Source: Dickeya oryzae
GTDB taxonomy: Bacteria > Pseudomonadota > Gammaproteobacteria > Enterobacterales > Enterobacteriaceae
DNA: 64,000 bases
Assembly (NCBI RefSeq): GCF_009372235.1
Contig: NZ_ML762921.1
Location: 495,585 to 559,584, forward strand
Direction: 5' to 3'
Positions 9,601 to 18,153 of the stretch are shown in pieces. Below the pieces are notes generated by a model. That model was not told the DNA's origin, ran no database searches, and was given only the letters and a program-made list of their open reading frames with translations. Made by a program: the position numbers and the translations under genes. Position 1 is the first letter of the stretch, and each line of letters opens with the position of its first letter.

Positions 9601-12600
9601 AGCCGATTCAGTCTGTTCAGCGCGGGGAGTCTCTCCCCCCTGCGGCTCAGCACGTTCTGTCGCCAGCCGCATCGTTGTGACACTCGGTATCGAGGACTGA
9701 TACCGACCTGCCGTAAACTCAGCCGCGGTATCGGAAGCTGTCGGCAGGGGAACGGTTGTTTCACTAAAAACGTCAGCATCAGACAACGAAGATTGACCAG
9801 ACCCAGAACAACGCTGAACCAGCACGGCGAACTCTTGTAATGTTGGATAGCTGTATACGTCAGCCGCATTCAGGTTCAGCCCGTAGTGCTGGTTGATCTT
9901 TCTGATCCAGGTAACACCGGTAATCGAATCCAGACCCAAATCGATAAACGCAACATGGGGGTCGATCGCCTGAGGGTTGATTTGTAGCTCTTGAGACAGC
10001 GTTTGGCTTAAAAACGCCAGCATGCTTGCCGGGGGCGTATTCGCACGTGTTTGGGAATCAACAGCGTTTTCCCGACCCTTACCGCTGCCAACGGTGACGT
10101 CGGATAACCCTGCCGGTACCGAGCCGGGTGTCGTCTTTGCCTCTCTTTCCCAGTGTGTTTCCCGGTGTTCACCCGTTGCTGTATTTAGCCCCGCTTCTTT
10201 GATCACCAGCCCGGTGAATACCTTCAGATTGGGATAGCTGTACACCTCGGCAGCATTGAGAGTCAGCCCATATTCCGCGTTGATTTTTCTAATCCAGGTG
10301 ACGCCGGTAATCGAGTCCAGACCGAGATCAACAAAGGGTTGTTCACTTTCAATATGTTCGGTTCTGATTTGCAACTCTTCCGCCAGCATCCAGCGTAACA
10401 GGGTATAAACCTGTTCAAACACAGCGTTACTATCTTGTGCTTTCTGCACGGCACGCGTTGAGTCCGGCGTTTTCACCCCCTCAACGTCCAAAACGCGTTG
10501 ATGACTGGCCTGCGCCTGGTCACGGGGTGGCGTCTGCTGGCTGAACAGCCCTTGGTTAAAATGCTGTTGGATGCGAGTCAGCACTTCCTGATTGCCGACA
10601 AAAGTCTGCTCATGCATCCGAAGTTCCAGCGCATAATTTGCTTCGACTTGGTTTCTGATGCGCCGCGAACGCTGTGTCTTCCAGGCAACCAGCTCATCTC
10701 GGGACATTCGGGCCAGAGCATTGGCAGCCGCCAGCGCAAATGGCAGCACGTGAGCACGTTCAAGTACCGGATTTTTGAGCCCACGAGCCCGAAGTTCAAA
10801 ACCTTTATACTCTCTGGCGGTAAACAGAATTTCTCTGGCAAGATCCAGACCCAGACGGCAGGGCAGGATGAGGGTTGACCCGGCTCCCGGCGTGAATCCG
10901 TAGCGCATATAAGGACTATAATAGACGCTTTCCTGACTGAAAATCGCCTCGTCACAGAACATGCCCACTGCCCAGCCAGGACCAATACCATGCCCTTGCA
11001 TGGCTGCAATGACCGGGATATCGCACTCCAGCGGTAAGGCAAAGATCTTCTCATCGGTAAACTTCGCGTTTCCCTTCTGGATCGCCTGCAACGTTTCCAT
11101 CGTACCGCCGCTGGCAAAATAGTGGTCATACCCGGTAAGCACCACCACTTTATAGGCCTGATTCTGGTGAATATGCGCGAAGATTTCTTCAAAGCCGGCA
11201 ACAAAGGCTTTCGAGAATTTATTGCGGCTTTCCCGCTCGCACAACCGGACCAGCAGAACACCATTGTCATAGACTTCAGCTTCGATAACCGGCGAATTGA
11301 GCACCACCTTGCGCGGCTTACCCGGAGGTAATCCCAGTTGACCCGCCTCAAATGCCTGTAACTCGTTTTTCGTCAGTAAAGCGGATTCATGAGATTCAGA
11401 GATCGTGCGCTCGGCGTCAAAAGCGACCGGCTTCTCTGTCAATGCAACAGACTGACGGATAAGGTTGGCGGCCAAATGCTGCTTCAGTTGAATGAGTGCC
11501 TCTCTGGGCGCGCTTGCCAGTTCCTGCGCCAGCTTCAGACTTTCTGCGGCAACCTCCGCCGAAGGGAAAACCGGCATCAGCAAGCCCAGTTCTTTCAGAT
11601 AACGCCCTTCAATTCCCCGCCCATCGGTCAGCAATACCTGAGCCGCAGAGGGTGTAAAACGCTCGCTAAGAAGATGATACAACTGCTGCGATACCTGCTG
11701 TTTCCGGCTGAGATACTGATAACGGCCTGTGGTACTCAAAACAGCAAAATCGCACAGGCAGACAAACAGCCACGCATACCCCTGGCAATCGCCCGGAACA
11801 GAAGCAATGACGGGGAACGGCAACGCCAGAACGCTCCGATACAACGCCTCTTGCAAAAACAGGTCGGCATCCTCTTCGAGAGCAGGGAGAAAGCGGTGTT
11901 CATCGCCGCTTATCAGCAGAACGCTGATGTCCGTCCGATTTTTTATTTCATTGAATAGACGCTGGAGATCTCTGAGCAGGGACATTCCTGGAGAACCCGC
12001 ACCTGGCGAGCGACCATCCGCATCATGAAGCCGAAGGCAAAATATCCCCTGGCCTTCATCCGTCAAACGAAACGGAGAGTTTTCAGCGTTTAGGTTCGAA
12101 ACCTGAAATGGCGCGGCCACCTGAAATGTTTGCAAAGAAGTCAGCACCCGCTTGCCTTGCGCGCGTTCACCGGCGTTTTGATGGTCAGCCACAGCCAATA
12201 CAGACAGCTCAGTGTCTGCCGACATGACCGCGGAGGATCGTGCGGCCTGGCTATTCAGGGTATTCGGCGTCGAGCCGTGATCGTCCTCTGGCAACCAATA
12301 CCGTTGTTGCTCAAAAGGATAAAGCGGCAAGCCTGCCACACGTTGGCACGGGGTCTGATACCATGCAGCCCAGTCGATTTGTCGGCCTTCGAGCCATTGT
12401 CCGGCCAACCCACGTAAATCACGCCGCTGAATAGACGCATCGATGTCTGCCTGTTGCTGCCTGCTGTTACCCTTGTTTTTCTCTCCCTGCGCAACCGTGC
12501 CGGTAAGATAGCGTTGAGAAAATGTATTCCGGTTTAGATAATCTTCCAGCCCGGTGAGGATCTCAGCATCACTTTTCCCGGCAATAGCCAGACGATGGCC

Positions 12601-15600
12601 TAAAGATTCACGCCCCAGTTGTAACGTATAAGCAATATCTTTCAACCGATTGGCTGTCAGATGTGGATGCTGCTGAAGATACGCTTTTAGTTGCCGGGCC
12701 AGGACATGCAATTGCCCTTCACTTCTGGCAGAAAGCAGTAATAGCGCAGGCTCAGGATCCGATTCTGGGAACCGGCTAACTGCCGATACGTCCGACGGTC
12801 GGAATTCCTCAAGCACCATATGAACATTCGTCCCACTAAAACCGAAAGAACTCACGGCGGCGATCCGTTTCCCCTGAGAATTCGGTTGCCAATCCTGAAC
12901 CTGGGTATTGACGACAAAAGGCGTGTCCTCAAAGGGAATCAGTGGATTCGGCTTTTCATAGTTCACGCTGGGAGCCAACTTACGATGCTTGAAAGACAAC
13001 AGCAGTTTGATCAGCGCACTGACCCCAGAAGCATGAACACAATGGCCGATGTTACTTTTTACCGATCCAATTGCACAAAAACCGGTACGCTGGGTCTGCC
13101 TGCGGAAGGCATCCGTCAGGGCGGTGATCTCGATAGGATCACCTAGCTTCGTTCCGGTGCCGTGGGCTTCAATATAGGTCACATCGTCGGCACTGAGGTT
13201 CAGCGCATCGTATACCTGGCAAATCAACTCGGTCTGCGAGCGGCTACTTGGTGCGGTAATCCCGTTCGTCTTGCCATCCTGGTTCATGGCCGAGCCTTTG
13301 ATCACACTATAAATGTGGTCTTTATCGTCGATCGCATCCTGCAAGCGCTTAAGGATCACGACCCCCACCGCTTCGCCCGGCACAAAGCCATCAGCCCGGT
13401 GATCAAAAGGCTTACAACGCCCATCAGCCGACAACATCCCTGCTTTGGCACACAAAATGTGGAAGTTGGCAGTGGTATGGATGGAAACACCACCGGCGAT
13501 TGCCATATCGACAGCGCCGTTTTTCAGACTTTCACACGCCAGGTGAACCGCAGCCAGCGACGATGAAGAAGCGGTATCGATCGCCATCGCCGGGCCTTTC
13601 ATATCCATAAAATAGGCAATCCGGGCAGCCAGAATTGATGCATCGTTCCCCATAAATGAAGAGGCATCGAGTGGAATATCATGCTGGCGCAAGTTAACCT
13701 GATAGTCTCCGGCATCGGCACCGGCATAAACCGCCCATTTTTTGTCTTTTATTTCACGGTTGGCATATCCAGCATCTTCCAGCGCGTGCCAACTTTCCTG
13801 TAAAAACAAGCGCTGCTGAGGGTCCATTTGTTTGGCTTCTTTGCCAGAAATACCAAAAAAAGAAGCATCAAACTTATCAATATCTTCAATAAACCCGCCC
13901 CATCGGCCATACGTTTTATTTGGCTTGGTACGGTCTTCATCAAAATAGGCAGCAATATCCCAGCGCTCTGCCGGAACGTCAGAAATACAGTTGCCCCCTT
14001 CCAGTAGCAAGGACCAGAATGCATCCACATTCGCCACGCCGGGGAGACGTGCGGACATACCAATCACGGCGATATCATCATGGACAGGCCGGGACGCCTT
14101 GCGGGTATCATCCGCTTTTTGCAGGCTTTGTGTTGTCTGGCAGGCTTCGCTACGTGGTGTTGCCTCATCCTGAATATCGCTGTGCTGCTGCTCCAACTGC
14201 ATACACGCGACAATAGCATTCTGATAATTTTCCATCAGATAGCGGCGTAAATCATTCACACAGCCATAATCGAAGAGCACCGTACTGGGGAGTTTTATCG
14301 CAAAGGCACCGTTCAGTTTTACAACCAGATTAATTGCCGCAAAGGAATCTACGCCATACTCGGAAAAGGCTTTCGCCTCGTCGATATCAACCGTTTTCTT
14401 CAGACACGCAAGCACGTTCTTCACGATCGTTGCGTTGATATAGTTCAGGATGGCGTCTTCATCGAAGTTGCCGGATTGCGGCACTGTCTCTTGTTCTGTC
14501 TGCTGACACTCCACCTGTTCGTATGCCGATTCCGACCGGAGAGCGGGTAATCGTCCATGCTGATCACCGATCTGTTGCATCAGGAGCGTATCCGTCGACG
14601 GCAACCTTTGTGACGACACAGCGACAGACTCAGATGGTGTGTTTTCATTGCTCGACGCAATCGTCTGTGATGAGGGAGTAAAAGTCAGTTCAGCCAACAC
14701 CGTGGCAGGTAGGGTGTAAGTCCACACGCCGGAAGATTCTACTACAGACTGGATGGCGTCGAGACCACGCAGGAAGTTTTCCGCCGGTTTGTTTTTATCA
14801 CTGGACACAAATCGAATTTCAACGCTCTCTTTCTTCCACTCCAGCGCTTTCCGACCTAATGCATTCAGCATCTGATATTCAACACCACGCCCCAGCACGC
14901 GACAACTGAGCAATCCCCCATCGACGGATAACACGTTTTCCCGCTCGGAGAAAAAGCACACACCACAAATACCATAATCGCCGAATCGATCAGCGACGCG
15001 GATGCTCAGACAACCCTGCTCTGGGCGCTGAATTCTGGCAAGAATATCGGCCACGGAGTATGGCGCTTTGACAAAATTAAACTGATTGGTGCGATGCGTC
15101 AGTTGAGACAACCTCTCAGCCTGGTCTTGCGTCGCTGGCTGAATGGTAATGTCAAGCTCCAGCCCTCGAATGAACGCTTCCATGCTGAATGCACTCTGAC
15201 GGAACGCTTCACGCTGAACCTGTTCCTGATACAGATGGGTACGTTTTGCGTCTTCATGCGTTTGCTGACGCACCTGATCAAAGGCCCAGACATGAGCAAG
15301 AAATCCCGGAATATCGTCACTCTGCTTGGGCAAACGCAAACTTAATACCTGTGGGCAGCCTGCAGAAACTTCAGCGCATTCAATCGGACTATCATCCAGA
15401 AAAATAAAGCTATCCAGACCCAGATTTAGGGTTTTGGCCAGACGTTGGAGATTATCAGACTTGGCATTCCAGTTGATTTTTGTGTCAACAAAATCATGCC
15501 ATTGCAAAATCATGTCGTCACGAGTGTCGAATACCCGCTTAACATCCTCATGATTATTCTTGCTCACCAGACATAACAGCATGCCTTGCTCTTTTTGGCG

Positions 15601-18150
15601 TAACATGAACTGTTGCAACGCACGATAATTCGAATCGATTTTGATGCCTTCAGCGCCTTGTTCCCCCACCACGCCAGACCACAACGTGTTATCGCAATCA
15701 AGGGCGATCACTTTATAAGGGGGACGCCGGAAGGCATGGATGTGACGCACAAGAACCGATGCGATGACCTCAAAAAACTCGGGGGTATAAGGAATATGTC
15801 CCATCTCATCACGAACGGCATCGTGATAGTCGGTGATACCATAAGCCGCCGACTCACAGTTCAGATCAAGGCTGATAATCTCCGTCTTATCCCCCAGAAT
15901 CTGTTGCATCATCTGGGGCATGTTCTCAAGCAGATCGGTAGAAAACCGTTCCCGCATTTCTGGCGATGGTGGACAAAGCACAAAGAGCGTCGGCCCCCGA
16001 CGGCTACCTTGTGTCTCCCTGACCAGAGTCAGCAGTTCCTTAAAGTTATCGCGGATCCCCTGCTCAAATGGAGTGAGGCGATGTTGATTGCCAGCCCGAG
16101 CAACAGGACGTCTGGCATAAAAATTGGATAGACCTGAAGACTTCAACATCTCTTCTTCAACTATCGCCAGTTCAAAGCCTTTATCTCGCAGTAACTGGGC
16201 TATGTTGTCCGCGGTTGTACCTTCTTTATCATGAACCTCAACGACAACTTGACGAATATTCGGCCATATTTCATCAGCAATACTACTTAAAATGTCCCAT
16301 TCACATTTTTCAGCATCCACTTTCAGCAGATCGATAGCCTCAATATGATGCTCTTGCATAATACTGGCTAACGAACGCATCTGAACCTGATAGGTTTGTT
16401 TTTGCAGACGTTCACTGATCATGGTATCCAAGTGTTCCCGAATAGCTTCACTATCCGTTTCAGCGAAACGCTTGGTCATTTCATTTTCCATTGATTTTTT
16501 CAGCGCTTCGGCATCTTCCGCTTCATCGGTATGAAACCCTGACCAGACCGATGAATTCGGGTAAAAAACAAATTCGGCTTCCCCGTCCTTGTCGGCAATA
16601 CCCACTTGCAACGCTTTCGCCTGAGGCGCATACAATGCGAGGTTTTTTCGAAGAATGGCGTAAGAAATCGGTGAAGGTTCGCAAGAAAAAATACGTAAAT
16701 CAGGACATTGGGTTGTAGCAAACAGAGAGAACATGCCGATGTTGCCGCCAATATCAACTATCACGTCGCCAGGCTGAAAAGAAATGCCGTGTTTCACGTA
16801 TGTTTTCTCTACGAAAATCTCTTCATAGAGATAGCTGGTTTCATAGGATTTCAGATGTGCCACCTCCATACCGTTCGGCAGCACAACGCGTTCACAATCC
16901 GTCAAATGATGATCAATTTGCGCCGAGGAAACCTGAGGTACCCCACTTTTTCCTGAGGTCGTCGTTATCGGGGACATGGTCATTAAAGACGTCGTGCCCG
17001 GGCCATTGGCAACCAGATCTTCTAACCGACAGATAATCGTGTTTACCCCTTCGGTATTCGTAGCCAGTAAACGTTGTTGATCCAGAAGTTCCTGATATAC
17101 CTGGTTGTATGGCGCAAATGTAATTTGATCGTTCCAGTTCAGGCGGGAGAACCATACTTGCAACGGTTCAGCGATCGGCTCTGCGGTGAAAGTCGCCGCA
17201 ATCGCCCATGATTGACCAGCAACACTCCCTGCTTGATTTTGCTGACCAAGCCCTAATGAGGTGTCTGTCAGGGGTTCTCTTTCCGTCGCCTGCTCACGTT
17301 GTTCGGCTCTTTGATATGAGCGAATATGCAATCCTTTCATTTCCACCAGTATCTCTCCCGACTCATTAGCTAAAAACACATCAAAAATGCCCTTTTCGGG
17401 CGTGTCTGCAACGGCCTGTCTGGGTACGACAAACACATCACACGTTGGCGTCAACGGTGTGTGAATCACGATGTTTTCCAACGAGAAGGGGACATAAACC
17501 TGATGTTGATAATCACGCCCCCGTGCTTCTCTGGCACCAAGTAAAACCGTTTGAATTGCGGCATCGAGTATGTAAGGGGAAGGAAGGCTGGTCAGACTCG
17601 CTTCATCAGCCACGATCCGCCCCCAAAAAAGATCCTGACTGCAGTGAAGCTCGTCCAGACACTGAAACTGTTCCCGGTAGTCGATTCCGCCAGCCAGAAA
17701 CAAGCGGTAAATTTCATCGCGGTTCAGTCGGTGAGTAAACGTGTGGGATGCAGTATCAGGAAGCGGAAAGGCAGGTGCTTCAGCCTTGTTCGTAGACGAT
17801 TTTTTATTCAAACCAGACGGATTGTTTAAACCCGAGAAAACAACCCCCGTCGCATGACGTTTTATCGCTTTTCCCGGCACCTTGGATGTAATCCAATAGG
17901 TAGTGTCATCCCCATCAGTATCCAGATGAATATTGACCTGGCAAGCGCCCTCCGTAATGGCAAGTGGCGCAAACCACACGGCATCTTTGACCTCAAAAGG
18001 GTAGAGGGAAGTCTGATGGTCACGCTGCTTTTTATCCAGGAGGGAGGCCGCGACAAAATGAATATATCCCATTGCCGGCAAGATTGGTTCATTCGATACT
18101 ATGTGCCCAGAAATAATAACACTGCTATCATTTAGTATATATTCTGACAT
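6652..18150 (-). CDS. oocJ: giant trans-AT polyketide synthase with FkbH starter, in-cis ECH pair and tandem beta-branching ACPs (OocJ-like)
   Basis: About 3832 residues in one unbroken frame. The ATG at 18150 is preferred over the GTG just before it because GGAGG is then correctly spaced. Domains in order: DH-like hot-dog domain (1-280; His16, D196-A-A-I-Q); FkbM-type methyltransferase (about 430-670; DIGGNIG near 464); FkbH glyceryl-loading HAD domain (about 700-1165; ALDCDNTLW near 816); ACP1 (Ser1269); KS1 (about 1355-1790; DTASSSS, the active-site Cys replaced by Ser1528); degenerate ECH1-like (about 2030-2270); ECH2-like (about 2275-2530); tandem ACP2 (Ser2613, Trp2619) and ACP3 (Ser2742, Trp2748); KS2 (about 2855-3290; Cys3026); and a C-terminal DH-like domain (about 3510-3815) lacking the catalytic His and Asp. 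FkbH proteins move a glyceryl unit from 1,3-bisphosphoglycerate to an ACP, so this is probably the loading subunit. There is no AT, KR or TE. The last module has no ACP of its own; the next PKS starts with one. Confidence 0.9.
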   Translation of the reverse strand: MSEYILNDSSVIISGHIVSNEPILPAMGYIHFVAASLLDKKQRDHQTSLYPFEVKDAVWFAPLAITEGACQVNIHLDTDGDDTTYWITSKVPGKAIKRHATGVVFSGLNNPSGLNKKSSTNKAEAPAFPLPDTASHTFTHRLNRDEIYRLFLAGGIDYREQFQCLDELHCSQDLFWGRIVADEASLTSLPSPYILDAAIQTVLLGAREARGRDYQHQVYVPFSLENIVIHTPLTPTCDVFVVPRQAVADTPEKGIFDVFLANESGEILVEMKGLHIRSYQRAEQREQATEREPLTDTSLGLGQQNQAGSVAGQSWAIAATFTAEPIAEPLQVWFSRLNWNDQITFAPYNQVYQELLDQQRLLATNTEGVNTIICRLEDLVANGPGTTSLMTMSPITTTSGKSGVPQVSSAQIDHHLTDCERVVLPNGMEVAHLKSYETSYLYEEIFVEKTYVKHGISFQPGDVIVDIGGNIGMFSLFATTQCPDLRIFSCEPSPISYAILRKNLALYAPQAKALQVGIADKDGEAEFVFYPNSSVWSGFHTDEAEDAEALKKSMENEMTKRFAETDSEAIREHLDTMISERLQKQTYQVQMRSLASIMQEHHIEAIDLLKVDAEKCEWDILSSIADEIWPNIRQVVVEVHDKEGTTADNIAQLLRDKGFELAIVEEEMLKSSGLSNFYARRPVARAGNQHRLTPFEQGIRDNFKELLTLVRETQGSRRGPTLFVLCPPSPEMRERFSTDLLENMPQMMQQILGDKTEIISLDLNCESAAYGITDYHDAVRDEMGHIPYTPEFFEVIASVLVRHIHAFRRPPYKVIALDCDNTLWSGVVGEQGAEGIKIDSNYRALQQFMLRQKEQGMLLCLVSKNNHEDVKRVFDTRDDMILQWHDFVDTKINWNAKSDNLQRLAKTLNLGLDSFIFLDDSPIECAEVSAGCPQVLSLRLPKQSDDIPGFLAHVWAFDQVRQQTHEDAKRTHLYQEQVQREAFRQSAFSMEAFIRGLELDITIQPATQDQAERLSQLTHRTNQFNFVKAPYSVADILARIQRPEQGCLSIRVADRFGDYGICGVCFFSERENVLSVDGGLLSCRVLGRGVEYQMLNALGRKALEWKKESVEIRFVSSDKNKPAENFLRGLDAIQSVVESSGVWTYTLPATVLAELTFTPSSQTIASSNENTPSESVAVSSQRLPSTDTLLMQQIGDQHGRLPALRSESAYEQVECQQTEQETVPQSGNFDEDAILNYINATIVKNVLACLKKTVDIDEAKAFSEYGVDSFAAINLVVKLNGAFAIKLPSTVLFDYGCVNDLRRYLMENYQNAIVACMQLEQQHSDIQDEATPRSEACQTTQSLQKADDTRKASRPVHDDIAVIGMSARLPGVANVDAFWSLLLEGGNCISDVPAERWDIAAYFDEDRTKPNKTYGRWGGFIEDIDKFDASFFGISGKEAKQMDPQQRLFLQESWHALEDAGYANREIKDKKWAVYAGADAGDYQVNLRQHDIPLDASSFMGNDASILAARIAYFMDMKGPAMAIDTASSSSLAAVHLACESLKNGAVDMAIAGGVSIHTTANFHILCAKAGMLSADGRCKPFDHRADGFVPGEAVGVVILKRLQDAIDDKDHIYSVIKGSAMNQDGKTNGITAPSSRSQTELICQVYDALNLSADDVTYIEAHGTGTKLGDPIEITALTDAFRRQTQRTGFCAIGSVKSNIGHCVHASGVSALIKLLLSFKHRKLAPSVNYEKPNPLIPFEDTPFVVNTQVQDWQPNSQGKRIAAVSSFGFSGTNVHMVLEEFRPSDVSAVSRFPESDPEPALLLLSARSEGQLHVLARQLKAYLQQHPHLTANRLKDIAYTLQLGRESLGHRLAIAGKSDAEILTGLEDYLNRNTFSQRYLTGTVAQGEKNKGNSRQQQADIDASIQRRDLRGLAGQWLEGRQIDWAAWYQTPCQRVAGLPLYPFEQQRYWLPEDDHGSTPNTLNSQAARSSAVMSADTELSVLAVADHQNAGERAQGKRVLTSLQTFQVAAPFQVSNLNAENSPFRLTDEGQGIFCLRLHDADGRSPGAGSPGMSLLRDLQRLFNEIKNRTDISVLLISGDEHRFLPALEEDADLFLQEALYRSVLALPFPVIASVPGDCQGYAWLFVCLCDFAVLSTTGRYQYLSRKQQVSQQLYHLLSERFTPSAAQVLLTDGRGIEGRYLKELGLLMPVFPSAEVAAESLKLAQELASAPREALIQLKQHLAANLIRQSVALTEKPVAFDAERTISESHESALLTKNELQAFEAGQLGLPPGKPRKVVLNSPVIEAEVYDNGVLLVRLCERESRNKFSKAFVAGFEEIFAHIHQNQAYKVVVLTGYDHYFASGGTMETLQAIQKGNAKFTDEKIFALPLECDIPVIAAMQGHGIGPGWAVGMFCDEAIFSQESVYYSPYMRYGFTPGAGSTLILPCRLGLDLAREILFTAREYKGFELRARGLKNPVLERAHVLPFALAAANALARMSRDELVAWKTQRSRRIRNQVEANYALELRMHEQTFVGNQEVLTRIQQHFNQGLFSQQTPPRDQAQASHQRVLDVEGVKTPDSTRAVQKAQDSNAVFEQVYTLLRWMLAEELQIRTEHIESEQPFVDLGLDSITGVTWIRKINAEYGLTLNAAEVYSYPNLKVFTGLVIKEAGLNTATGEHRETHWEREAKTTPGSVPAGLSDVTVGSGKGRENAVDSQTRANTPPASMLAFLSQTLSQELQINPQAIDPHVAFIDLGLDSITGVTWIRKINQHYGLNLNAADVYSYPTLQEFAVLVQRCSGSGQSSLSDADVFSETTVPLPTASDTAAEFTAGRYQSSIPSVTTMRLATERAEPQGGETPRAEQTESATSPAPAGHPVIAIIGMSGQFPKAKNVQQFWENLSKGEDCISEIPADRWAIDDFFDRNRQTPGKTYSKWMGVLEDADKFDPLFFNISPREAEMMDPQQRVFLEACWGCIEDAGYNPADLSGRRCGVFVGCGEGDYDARFGMELNAQTFMGNAISILAARIAYHLDLQGPSLAIDTACSSSLVAIASACDSLVLGNSDLALAGGVSVLAGPSMHIMTSKAGMLSEDGRCFTFDQRANGFVPGEGVGVVLLKRLEDAIADQDVIHGVIKGWGVNQDGKSNGITAPNGNAQSRLEQAVYTGFGIDPEQIQYVETHGTGTKLGDPVEVVGLKQTFAQFTRKEHYCALGSVKSNIGHTLRAAGVASVLKVLLAMKNQQIPPTLHHQELNEHITLDGTPFYVNRELRDWTVESGQRRQAAVSSFGFSGTNAHLVIEQFPTEGLSAIEPSAREISAGEYVSRDPALILLSAKNDTQLKQMAANLLVHVSEYADRIAEKGDSAGHTNSAEQAQAYLHSLAYTLQTGREAMNERLGVVAHTLDELQRKLAAFLAGEQQTVDLLYQGKSKSHRDALSVFDVDEDMHDLIQAWASKGKFAKLLEIWVKGMNIDWEILYSRVTPSHRPRRVSLPTYPFARERYWVDIPTMTTERSRKASEEAALSSDATLASGSTVSASVVSHPAFSHSSTIVAEETASVFQQAGPVPALLNIPGDFSAYGDMMAAGVIAAQTQLPGLLLLELVRSAWELSTQGNTASQENIAELNYILWGPPARMQDALNGHIQTYISREDDGFYFQCVTEREGESVTHSFGQIALNPVVEGDTLDIRALETQLDAPHNHQITHQIRQIFDEDGLKNQALIEKVGFDGKQLLVTFNSLAELPRQLNVPTFRPVLLTTCWQLLCALNHYCHPQTTGRTPWYPFSLDSIVAFKPITERVTVYLFPTPVGQESLIITGDLPGYDLRLYDESGVLCLWLRNLKMVKEEALLTLEPSEV

Positions 18151-18153
18151 CAC

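Noticed and set aside
10578..11351. 257-codon minus-strand frame inside the giant PKS
   Set aside because: An alternative frame of the ECH2-like domain; the OocJ-like frame is intact throughout.
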